Of a stretch of DNA of 64,000 nt, positions 41,110-53,100 are shown in pieces. The DNA comes from Nocardia neocaledoniensis. GTDB taxonomy: Bacteria > Actinomycetota > Actinomycetes > Mycobacteriales > Mycobacteriaceae. The DNA is taken from NCBI RefSeq assembly GCF_003182135.1, contig NZ_QGTL01000003.1:310001-374000 (forward strand), given 5' to 3'. The notes under the pieces were generated by a model. The model was given only the letters and a program-made list of their open reading frames with translations. It was not told the DNA's origin and searched no databases. Positions within the stretch are counted from its first letter, which is position 1. Every line of letters begins with the position of its first letter. The position numbers and the translations under genes were made by a program.

Positions 41110-44100
41110 TCAGGCACGGTCGCTGAACCTTGACATCCGGTGGGCCGGATCGGCAACCACGTTACGGACAAGCAGGCCGAGGTCCAGTTCCGGTGGTAGC
41201 GCGCGGTAGATCAGCTCCCCCATCGGCCTGCCGTGGACGGCCACGGTGAACCGCGTCATCCGCTGCGCCGACTGCTCCCAGCCCACGTGCGCGCCTTCGG
41301 TGACATCGATGGGCTGGCTACCCACCTGCACGAACAGCCGCTCGCCGAGCCGGTAGAAGATCACCGTCACCCCGTCGAGATCGCCGTAGAGACCGTCGGC
41401 ACCGAGTTGCCCCGGCGGCGCGGGGCGCAACGCTCCCGACCGCGGATCGAATTCGGCCACCACACCACTGCCGTACGGACGCACCAGCAGCACGGCCTGC
41501 TCGGTCGGTGACTGATACGCCGGACGGTAAGGGCTCCGGTCACCACCCTGCCCACCGTTCGGCGGCATCACCGGCGGCGGATACATCGGCGCACCCGCCT
41601 GCCCGCTGCCCGAGTTCCCATTCCCCGCGCCATACGGCTCACCGACACCCGACCCGTAAGCCTGACCGGGCCCAGGCGGGTAGGGCTGCCCGTACCCCGG
41701 CGAGTACGGCTGCCCCGGTCCCGGCGAGTACGTCTGTCCAGCGCCGGACTGGTAGGGCTGATCATTGCCCGACGCATAAGGCTGACCGCCCGGTCGTCCC
41801 GCCTCAGGCTGGTACATCTGGCCTGGCTCGGATTGATTCGGCTGTCCTGTCCCAGGCTGGTACGGCTGACCGTTCCCGGGTGCAAGCGCCTGACCACCGC
41901 CCGACGAGTACGGCTGCCCTGTCCCCGGCTGGTAGAACTCACCGTTCCCAGGCGCGGGCGACTGACCAGCGCCGGGCGAGTACGGCTGCGCACCGCCCGG
42001 CCCGAACGGCGGCTGGCCGACCCCGGCTTGGAAGGACTGCCCGGCCACGGACTGGTGAGGCTGACCGCTGCCCGGCGCATAAGACTGAGTCCCGCCTGGC
42101 TGATACGACTGGCCCGCCTCGGGCTGGTACGACTGGCCGTTCTCACGTCCGCTCGGCGGGCCGTCACCCGTGGAGTGCGGCTGACCACTTCCGGGCGCAA
42201 AGGACTGTCCCTCGCTCGGCGCAAAGGGCTGGCCGGTTCCGGACTGATGGAGCTGGCTGTTCCCAGGCGCGAACGACTGGCCGCCGCCCGGTGGGTACGC
42301 CTGATCCCCACTCGACGTGGACGACTGGCCGAACACCGGGTGATAGGGCTGCCCGATTCCAGGCGCGGACGGCTGACCATCAGCCGGTGTGTACGGCTGG
42401 TATTGGAACTGACCGTTTCCAGGCGGGAAGGATTGACCATCGCCTGGCGAGTACGGCTGGCTGCTTCCTGGGGCGTAGGGCTGTCCATAAGGCGGTGGGT
42501 ACGACTGACCGCCGCCGGATTGGTTGGGATGGCTGTCTTCAGGCGTGAACGGCCGGCCATCGCCAGACACGAACGGCTGACCGCTGTCCGGCGTGTACGG
42601 CTGACCGGAGATCGGTCCGTACGGCTGACCGGCGATCGGCGTGTAAGGCTGGCCCGGGCCGGGATGGTAGGGCTGACCATTTCCGGGCACGAACGGTTGG
42701 CCGTTGCCTGGTGCGTACGGCTGGGCGTTGTCCGGCAGCGAAGGCGAACCCGAGCCCGGAGGCTGCGTCACCCACGGTGGGAGTGGCGGCATCGTGGGGC
42801 CGTCGCCGGGTGCCGACGGAACCGGCCACGGCGGCGTCGTCGGCGCGTTCGGCGAAGGCGCCACAGGCACATTCGGCGACTGGCCCGGAGACGTGTGGTC
42901 CGGGAAACCCGGCGGAACCGGGAGTGTCGGCGGAACCGACGGGTTCGTCGGCACCGAGGGTTCCGGCGGTGCGGAAGGCTGCGGGAATCCCGGCGGCAGC
43001 GGAACCTGCGGCGGCACCGGAATCTCCGGCCGCTCCGGAAGCTGGGGCGGCACGGGCGGCTGCGGCCACTCCGGTACCTGCGGGGGCGCAGGTGGCTGCG
43101 GCCACTCCGGCAACTGCGGTGGCACAGGCGGCTCCGGCAACTCCGGAGGCTCCGGCAACTCCGGAAGCTGTGGCGGCGCAGGCGGCTCCGGAAGCTCCGG
43201 AGGCTGCGGCGGTACCGGTGGCGTCGGAGGCTGCGGCGGTACAGGCGGCTGCGGCGGAACCCGAGGAACAGGTGGCTGCGGCGGCTCGGGTACCTCCGGC
43301 GGGCGCGGCGGATCCTGATCGGGCGGGCACGGCTGCTCCGGCGGGACCGGCGGGACCGGTGGACGGGGAGGCTCGGGTTCCTGCGGCTCCGGCGTCAAAT
43401 CCAGTGGTGGCACCGGCCATTCGACAGCGTCGAAGACGGGCACATCGAATTCCACCTCGTACTCGTGCGGCGGGTGCGGAATGTGCGACCGCAGCGCCGA
43501 TCCCGGCAGATGCCGACGCGCCCCGGGCCGATCGCCGTCCGCGGTCCGCGGCGGCACACCCGCTCCGCCCGCATCGAATCCCTTGTCCGGATCCGCATCC
43601 GAACCATCGCCCTCGTCCGGGTCGGCAGCGGGATCCGGCGTGGTGGACGGACGGCGACTCGACCCGTCACCGGCCTCCGACGAACCATCATCCTCGGCCT
43701 CCGCCGCGGAACGAGGCTCCTTCGGAAGACCGGGATCACCCGGATCGGTCACCGGACGCAGCACCGGCGCGGGCGATTCCGCACCCGCCGCGATGTCCTC
43801 ATTCGGTGTGCCCTCAGAGGATCGCGGTTCCGTCTCGCCGTCAACAGGCTTCGGGCCGGCGGGAGGACGCGAGCCGTCGCCCGGCACTTGGAGTTCGGTC
43901 CCACCTGCGACCTCACCCGCAGGCCGATGACCGTTGGGGATTCCTGGATCGCCCGGATCGGTGACCGGATCCAGCACCAGCGGTGCGGACGGATCGTCGC
44001 CCGTGGTGCGTTCATGGTTCTCAGCCGGTGGCTGGGACTCGGCCGGGTCGGAACGGTCGACGGACGGAGTTCCGTTGCTGCCGTGCGGTTCCGGCCCCGA

Positions 44101-47100
44101 AGGAAGACCTGGGCGCACCGGCGAACCAGGGACGGCCGGCGGCGGAGTCGGGTGACCGGACAGGCCGTCCGGGCCCGAGGAAGGCGCGGCCTCCGACGGC
44201 CCGTCCCCGAGCGCGGGCGCCTCGGTCGCCCCGAGCTCGGGATCGGTGACGAACGGTTCGTTGAACAGCTCGCGCAACCGGGCGATGTCGGCCGCCCGCT
44301 GCCGGATCTCGGCGCGGATCTGTTCGTGTACCTCGGCGAGCTTGTCGAGCGTGAGCCGTTCGTGCTTGTCGATGCGGCCGTCGCGGAACCACTCGTAGAC
44401 CTGGGCGACCTTCTCGTCGTCGGCGTCGGTGATGTCGGCGCCGAGGAGGCGGGCGTGGTCGCGGCTCGGGCCGCGGACGGCGTCGTCGGGCGCGGGTGGC
44501 AGCGGGGAACGCTCGGCGAGATCGTCGGCGCCGACTTCGCGCAGGAAGTCGAGGGCGTCGCGCGGATGCACCGGTGGATCGTCGCCGATGGCGCGCGGGT
44601 CGGTGGCCGGGTCGTAGACCAGGTTCTCGGCGTACGGATCGATCTTCGCCAGTGCCCGCACGTAGTCGGCGAGCGGGCCGGTGAGGTCGTCCAGCTCGCC
44701 GCGCGCGGCCCGGTTCGACAGCGCCTCGGCCAGCGCGCGACCGTCCAGCGGCAGCCCGCCGCGCGGCAAGCCGAGGTGCGGGGCCAGCGCGTCGCGGGCG
44801 GCGTCGACGGCGGCCGGATCGAACGCGCGCAGCAGCTTCGCGTACTCGGTGAGGTCCTTGGCGCGCTGGCGGTGCAGCTCCACCCTGGTCGCGGGATCAG
44901 CGAGCCGGTCGGCGACCAGCTCAGGACTGAGATCGCCCGCGTCGACGCCGAATCGCAGCGCGAGTGCGCTGCGCGCGTTGTGCAGCGCGTTGAAGTTATC
45001 GACCGCGTCGACGCTGAGGGCGTAGTCGACCAGGCCCTCGAGCTGCCTGGCCCGCACGTGGTTGGCCCGGTCGAGCTCGGTGAGCAGTTCGTTGAGCTGC
45101 TCGGGCGGGAGGTTCGACGGATCGTCGATGCCGAGTCGCGCCGCCACGTCGGCGACCTCGGCCCGTACCTCGCCCAGCGAACGCGGCTCCGGGACAGTCC
45201 GATCGAGATCGTCGGCGGTCGCGGGCAAGTTCTCGGACGCCGGGTGCCGGGCGGGGGTCTCGACCATTCGCCACGGCTCGGCGCCGTCACGCACCATGGT
45301 CACGTCGACGCTGCGCCCGTCCAGCTCGCCGCGCAGGTGCCGCATCTCCGGCGCCTCGACCTCCCTGACCTGCACGCGTCCCTGATCGTCGACGCCGACG
45401 ATCCTGACCTGGATGTCGATCTCGCCGCGGTTGAGCCGGTTGATGAAGTCCGCGTCGGCCTCGGCCAGCGCCCGCGCCAGCGCGGCCTCGTGGCCCGCCC
45501 CGGTGTCGACGATCGCGATCGTGCCGTTCTCGGGATCGAGCACGAGCCGGTCGCCGGTGTCGCTGCTGGTGAAATCGGCGATGCGGCGCGCGAACTCGTC
45601 GAACAGTCCGACATTGCCGTCGAGTTGATCACGCAGCCTGGCGATCTCGCCTTCGAGGTTACGGACCAGCGCCTCGAGGTCGGCCCCCGCCAGATGCGCC
45701 CAGGTGGACCGCTCGTCGCGCAGCCCGGCGCGACGCAGCGCGTCGTCGAAGATCTTGCGGGCGTCCTCGGCGTGGATGGTCTGGGAGCCGCCGTCGTCGC
45801 TCAGATCGGGCCAGAGGTCGACCCATTCGCCGCCGTTGTTCACCCCGCGCCAGTTCAGCATGTCGAAGCTGAACTTCTCGCCCTTGGCCGCGACGACTTC
45901 CTTCAGGTAAGCGCCCAGCGGGTCCTTGCTGAAGAAGTTGGCGGGCCGGAACGGGATGTCCGCGTGTTCGGCGTTGAAGAAACGCGCGGCCGCTTCCAGT
46001 GCCTGGATCACGCCGTCGCGCCGCAGCAGCCGGTACTCGGCCTCGGTGAGCGCCTTGCGCAGCCCTTCTTCGCTGAAATCGGTGATCCGCATGCCGAGTT
46101 CGCCGGCGAGCGCGTCGAGCACGGTGGCGTCGGCGATGCGCTGGTTGACCGCGTCCACCACGTCCCGTAGCCAGGGCGGCAGCGGTTCGGTCGACTCGAC
46201 GGACCGGTCGGGCTCGGCCGGGAGTTGTTGCTGCTCAGCGGCTTCCGGCAGTTCATCGGCCTGCCTGGCAGCGAGTTCTTCGGGCGTCAGGCTCTCGGGC
46301 TCGAGCAGATGTTCGAGCCCGGCGTCGCGCAGATCCTGTTCGATCTGGCGGCGCAGTTCCGGATCGGCGTCGGAGATCCACGGCTTGTACTCGGTGCCGT
46401 CGAGATTGCGCAGCGGCAGGAACTCGCCCGCCTGGTCGGCGATCCGCGAGGAGAGGTGCTTGAGGATGGGCACCAGCTCGCGCTTGCGCCACATCTCGAT
46501 GCCCTCTTTGAGGATGCGCACCGGGTTGAACTTGATCTGCAGCTGGTCGTACTCGCCGCCGGGCGCGTTCGGCGTCGCGTCCTTCACCGAGGTCAGCGGC
46601 AGTCCGGCGCCGTGACCGAGCATGGATTGGCCCGCGCTGTCCAGGCTGGAACCCGATGGGTACTTCGGGTTCTCGCCGAGGAACGGCCGGTTGACGATCC
46701 GGTCCCAGAGCCTGCGCAGCCAGTTCCTCTTCGGCTTCTCGACGGCCTGCTCGGTGGGCTGTGGACGCTGTACGGGCTCGGGCGGTGCGACGGGTTCCAG
46801 ATGCCAGGCGTCCGGACCGTCCTCGACCCGGCGCAGCAGTGTCCGATCGCCCTCGACGTCGACGGACAGCATCCGGTCGTCGAGTTCGGTGCGGGCCAGC
46901 CGGTCCAGGTGCGCGAGGTCGGCGGCGGCGCGGGACACGGAGGCGCGCAGACGGTTGATGTCGTCGGCCGCGCGGGTGAGACCGGGATCGGCGGGCAGAC
47001 CCAACCGCGCCGCCCACCGCCGCGCGACAGCCTCGCGCATGGCACGCTGCTGCGGATCGGCCGCGGCCTCGGCATGGCGCACCGCGGCCGCGAACGCCTC

Positions 47101-50100
47101 GACCGCACCCGCCCGCAACAGTTGCCGGTAGCGGGCCGCGTCGAGCGAGGCGGGGTCGGTCAGGTCGACACCGAAGCGGGCGGCGAGCCGGTCGAGGGCC
47201 TGCTGGGCCGGTTCCATGCGCGGCGCGCCCGGCTGGGCGCCGTCTTCCGGCGGCAGCACGGCCGACGGGCGCAGCGGCTGGGCCTGCTGATCCGGTTCCG
47301 GCTCGGCGCCGAGCCCCGGACGCGAACCGTCGTCGAGTCCGGTCCGGCGCAGGTCGTCGGCGATGTCCGCACGCACTTCGGCGTCGCCTTCGACCCGCCA
47401 GTGCTCGAGCCCGTCCTCGAGCTGGTCGAGGTCGAGCGGTTCGTAGTCGTCCGGGTACCGCATCGGCTTGCCGAGCTCGGCATCGGGATCCAGTGCGCTG
47501 TCGAGGAATCCGCGCGCCCGCGCCATGTCGGCGATCTCCGCCAGCGCGCCCAGCGGATCAGGCTGCCCGGTGAGCGCCTCCCCCAGACCCAGCGCCTCGG
47601 CCAGCCTGCGCACCTGCTCGGCCTGCTGCGGAGTCAGCGGCGCCGCGTCCGCGTGCGCCGAGGGTGGTAGATCGCTGAGATCCTGGAGGAACCGGCGCAC
47701 GTCGTCGAGGAGATCGCTGCGCTGCTGCGCGCGGCTCGGCGGGTCGGCGGGCTCGTCGGCATCGGGCTGCGCCAGATCGGCGTCGCCGGGCACGGCCAGT
47801 TCGGCCGGTTTCGGCAGCGTGAAGTCGACCGGCGACGAACTCTTCGACGGCTCTTCGGGTTCCGGGCTGAGCGCGGTCGGCGGGTGCGCGGGCGGCTTGC
47901 CGGGCGGACCGGCCGGAGCGGTGCCAGGGACGGGCGGATCCCCCACGTCCCCGGCCGATCCTTCGACATCATCGCCGTCACCCGGCAACGAGCCCCGCGA
48001 ATCCTCGCCGATCACCGAAGCTTCGGTGTCGGACCCAGTCGTGCCCGGGTCCACCGTCTCACCAGGAAGAACAGGGCCGACAGGTGGCTCCGAGGTGTCG
48101 GGGTCGGTCCGCATCGGCAGCTGCTCGATCGCGGGCCCGTCGGCATCGAAACCCATCCGCAGCTCGACACAGCGCGCGCCGGGCGCCCGCAGCGCCACGA
48201 GGACCTCAGCGTTGCCGAGCGCGATCTCCGCGCGCAGGGCCCGCTCGGCATCACCCTCCGCCCAGCCCACGACGAAGAGCGTCGGCGGTTCCTCGGCGAC
48301 CGCGATCTTGGTGCCGATGATTCTGGCACCCGCGTTCAGGAGGGCGTCCGCTTCGGCGGCGTCCGCGAAGCTGTCGACGATCCGATCGGCGCGATTGCGC
48401 GCGGCATCCGCGACCAGTTCGTCGCCACGCCCAATAGCGGCGTCGTGTTCACTCAGCGCCTCGACGGCCTCGATCCGCAGGCGGTCGAGCATCGCTCGCC
48501 GGGCGGCCGGGTCCGCGGACGAGTCATCGTGCGCCACCGGGCCTTCGGCGAGGCCGGCCGCGGTACCGTCGCCACCGACGACCATGTCCGCCGCGAGCGC
48601 GTCGACCTCGGCGGCGGCCAGGACATACAGCTCGGCCGTCCTGCTCAGCGAGGTGACGACTCCCAGTTCCTCCGGCGAGTGCACCACATGGGCGAGGTGG
48701 GCGGCCGTGTCGCGGATCGCTTCCGGCGCCAGCCGATCCGGCGAGACCCACTCCGTCAGGCCGTCGGTCAGTTCCTTGATCCGCGCCGCGAAGCGGTCCC
48801 GCCGGGCCACCGCGTCGCCGTAGTCGGCGGCCGGCGGCAACGCGTGGGACGCCTCGGCAGCGCGCTGCTCGCCGCGGCTGGTCAACAACGCGTGCAGAAT
48901 CTTCGCCGGTTCCGTTGCCTCGGCACCGTTGAGCTCGACGTCGGCGAAAGCCTCGGCCAGCGCCTCCGTGGGGTTCAATGTCCCGGCACCGTCGTCCTCG
49001 AAGCTGTAACGGCTCAGCGCACTCAGCCACTCGTCGAAGTCGGCCTGCACGAACTCCCCGCGCTGCGCGGAATACCCGCTCACCAGTGCGTCCATCACGT
49101 CTTCGTCGGAGAGCAGGCCCGTGTAGTCCATGGCATGCCCGAATTCGTGGGTCATCGTGGCATAGGCGGCCGAGTAACCGACCGAGGGCGGGTGGAAGCT
49201 GGTTGGCGTCTCGGCCGTGAAATCGCGCAGGAAGTCCATGGTGAGGCTGATAACGGCCTTCGCCTCGCCGCCGGGCAGGAAGGGCGGACGGTGCGCGAAC
49301 TGGGCCTCCCGATCGCCCACATCGAAATTCTTCACGGTCACCGCCGTGACGTGCACCCACGGGTATTTCGTCTTCAGCCGGTCGAAGGCGCGCACCGCGT
49401 CACGCACCGCGTCCGGGTCGACGCCGGTCGCGTCGAGCCCGCGCGTGATGACGCCGTGCCGCTCACCGAGGACGCGCGCGATCTCGCCGGCATCGCGTCG
49501 ACTCCACTCCCCCAGATCGCGCTCTGACGGTGGCCAGTGGCCACCGTCCCCGGGCACGGTACCGACCAGGCCGAACGCTTGGCGCAGCAACCGAAGTCGC
49601 AGCGACTCCGTCGGCCACTTTCCGGCCGACGATTTGCGCACGGTGTCGAGCGCGCTGCTCGACGGCAGTAGTTCGCGTACCCGCACACCGGCCTGATCGA
49701 CCTCGACGTGCAGGTAGCGGGCCCGCGTATCGACCTTCAGTGCGGCGTCGGCCGCGGTCGGAGCCGCGAGGTTCGGATCGGCGAACCGGCCGACCACCAC
49801 CAGCCCGTCCGCCAGCGACGGCACCAGACCGAGCCCGTCGCTCGTGTGCTCGGCACCGAGAGCGCCGAGCACCCCGCGCACCGCGAGGTCCTCGGCGCTC
49901 TCCCGCGCCATCGTGTCGTCAGGATCGATACCGGAACGGATCGCGCGCTCGAACGCGGCGTCGATCTCCCGACCCTCGACTCCGAGCTCGCGCATGCGAT
50001 CGACGAGCTGGTTGAGGCTGCGACCCGCGGGGTCGACGCCCCTCCGCCGCACCTCTGCGGCGAAAGCGTCATAGGCCGCCGCCCGCTCGGCCGCCACCGC

Positions 50101-53100
50101 GAGCCGATCGGCGTCCGCGTTCGACACCGGAGTGATGTCGAGCGTGCTCCCGCGCAACCAACGGTGCGCCCGCGGCCGCAGCCCTTCGCCGCCATCGGCC
50201 GCCTCACGTGACCACCGCAACCGATCCTCGGCCCAGCTCAGTCGGCGCACCAGCCGCGAGGCCGCCTTGGCCTCTGCGAGCCGGGCACGCGAGGTCTCCT
50301 CGACCCGCCCAGTGATACCGCGCGCTTGCAAGTCCCTCAGCTGGCCCAACCGGCTCCCGTAGATCGACGAGGTGATCTCCTGCAGGCTCGATGTGGTGAA
50401 CCGGGCCGGGTCCTCGATGCCGAGTAGGGCGACGGCCCGCACCGCCTCGGCCGCGAACAACTCTCGTATCCCGGCGTTGACGGCCACGTGGGCCGCGGCG
50501 TCGGGCGCTGCCACGGCGCGATGCGCTGTGTGTGGTTCCGGGCGCTGCTCGTGGTCGGCCGCGACCTGCTCGGCCGCAGCGGACTCGGGCGGGTCGGTGT
50601 TCTCGACAGCAGAACGATCCTGCGACCTGTCGACAGGCGGAGTTCCATTGTCGCCGTTGGCCTCTGGACCGGCGGGCAACCCGGGGCGCACCGGCGATCC
50701 CGGCCCGGTCGGCGGCGGACCGGCGCTGGGCCGAGCCGGTGGCCCGTCGGGTTCCGGCCCGTCGCTCGGTCCACGGTCCAGGGCGGACTTGTCCGGGCCG
50801 CCGACCTCCGGATCGGTGACGAACGGTTCGTTGAGCAGCTCCCGCAGCCGGGCGATATCGGCGGCCCGCTGCCGGATCTCGTCGCGGATCTCCGCGTGCA
50901 CCTGCGCGAGCTGCTCGAGGGTGAGGCGCTCGTGCTTGTCGATGCGGCCGTCCCGGAACCACTCGTAGACCTGGGCGACGCGCCGGTCGTCGGCATCGGT
51001 CAGGTCGACGCCGAGGAGGCGGGCGTGATCGCGGCTCGGGCCGGGGACGGCGTCCTCGGGCGCGGGCGGCAGCGGCGAGCGATCGGAGAGGTCGTCGGCG
51101 CCCACTTCGCGCAGGAAGTCGAGGGAATCGCCCGGGTGCACGGGCGGGTCGTCGCCGATCGCGCGCGGGTCTGCCTCGGGGTCGTAGACCAGGTTGTCGG
51201 CGTACGGGTCGATCTTCGCCAGCGCGCGCACATAGTCGGCGAGGGGGCCGGTGAGGTCGTCGAGCGCACCGCGCGCTGCCCTGTTCGACACCGCCTCGGC
51301 CAAGGCCGCCGCGTCCAAGGACAGCCCGCCGCGGGGCAGTCCGAGGTGCGGGGCGAGTGCGTCCAGCGCCGCATGGACGGCGACCGGATTCAGCGCGTGC
51401 AGCAGCTTCGCGTACTCGGTGAGGTTCGCGGACCGCTGCCGATGCAGCTCCACCCGCGTCGCGGGATCGGCCAGTCCGTCGGCGATCACCTCCGGGCTCA
51501 GCGCCTCCGGCGTGACGCCGAACCGCAGCGCCAGGGCGCTGCGCACGTTGTGCAGCGCGTTGAAGTTGTCGATCGCGTCGGCACTGCGCGCGTAGTCGAC
51601 CAAGCCCTCGACCTGCCTGGCCCGCACCTGATTGGCCCGCTCCTGCTCGGCGAGCAGCCGGTCGAGCTGTTCGGCGGACAGGTTCGACGGATCGTCGATG
51701 CCGAGCCGATCCGCCACCTCCGCGATGTCGGCGCGGACCTCGGCCAGCGAACGGGGTTCGCGGACCGGCTGATTCGTGTCGTCCGCGACGACGGGTAGGT
51801 CGGCGGCGGGTTCGGCGCCCTGGGGCGGCAATTCGATGAGCCGCCACGGACCGGTCCCCTCGCGCACCGTCGTCGCGTCCACCGTGCGGCCGTCGACCTC
51901 GGTGCGCAGGTGCCGGACCTCGGGGGCGTCGACCTCGAGCAGATGCACGCGGCCGTTCGCGTCGATCCCGACCGCCCGGATCTCGATGTCGATCTCGCCG
52001 CGATTGAGCCGGTCGAGGAAGTCCGCGTCGGCCTCGGCCAGCGCCCGCGCCAGCGCGGCCTCGTGCCCGGCGCCGGTGTCGACGATCGCGATCCGGCCGT
52101 TCTCCGCGTCCAGGACGAGCCGGTCACCGGTATCGCTGTCGTTGAAATCGGCTACGCGCCGGGAGAATTCGCCGAGCCGGCCGATGTTGTCGTCGAGTTG
52201 CGAACGCAGCGCGGCGATCTCGGCGTCGAGATCGCGGACCAGCGCCTCGAGATCGGCGCCCGCCAGATGCGCCCAGGTCGACCGCTCGTCACGCAGCCCG
52301 GCGCGGCGCAGCGCGTCGTCGAAGATCTTGCGCGCGTCCTCGGCGAGCACGGTGGGATCGTTGCCGTCGTCGGCGAGATCGGCCCAGAGGCTGGGCAGCT
52401 CGCCGCCGTTGTTCACCCCGCGCGAGTTCAGCATGTCGAAGGCGAACTCGTCGCCCCTGGCCGCGACGACTTCCTTCAGGTAGGCACCCAGCGGGTCCTT
52501 GCTGTGGAAGTTGGCAGGCCGGAAGGGAATCTCGGCGTTCTCGGCGTTGAAGAACCGCGCCGCCGCCTCGAGCGCCTGGATCACACCGTCGCGCCGCAGG
52601 AGCCGGTATTCGGCCTCGGCGAGCGCCTTCCGCAGCCCTTCCTCGCTGAAATCGGTGACCCGAACCCCGAGTTCGTGCGCCAGCGCCTCGAGCACGGTGG
52701 CGTCGGAGATCCGCCCGTTGACGGCGTCCACCACCTCGCGCAACCACGGTGGCAGCGGCTCGGCGACGGCGGGTACTTCCTCGCCGTCGCTCGAAACCCG
52801 CACCGGATCGTCGGATTCCGGAAGTTCCTTCGGCTGCCGCGCGGCCAGCTCCTGCGGCGTCAGGCTCTCCGGTTCGAGCAGATGCTGCAGTCCCGCGTCG
52901 CGCAGATCCTGTTCGATCTGGCGGCGCAGCTCGGGATCGGCGTCGGAGATCCACGGCTTGTACTCGGTGCCGTCGAGATTGCGCAGCGGCAGGAACTCAC
53001 CGGCCTGGTCGGCGATCCGCGACGACAGATGCTTGAGGATCGGCACCAGCTCGCGGTTCTGCCACATGAGCACACCCTCTTTGAGGATGCGGGCCGGGTT

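Noticed and set aside
41630..42740. CRISPR-like array suggested by regularly spaced short repeats
   Set aside because: The units are in-frame codon repeats with drifting sequence and no unique spacers; they code PGxGQPY peptides. The same applies to the 45-bp repeats at the left edge.
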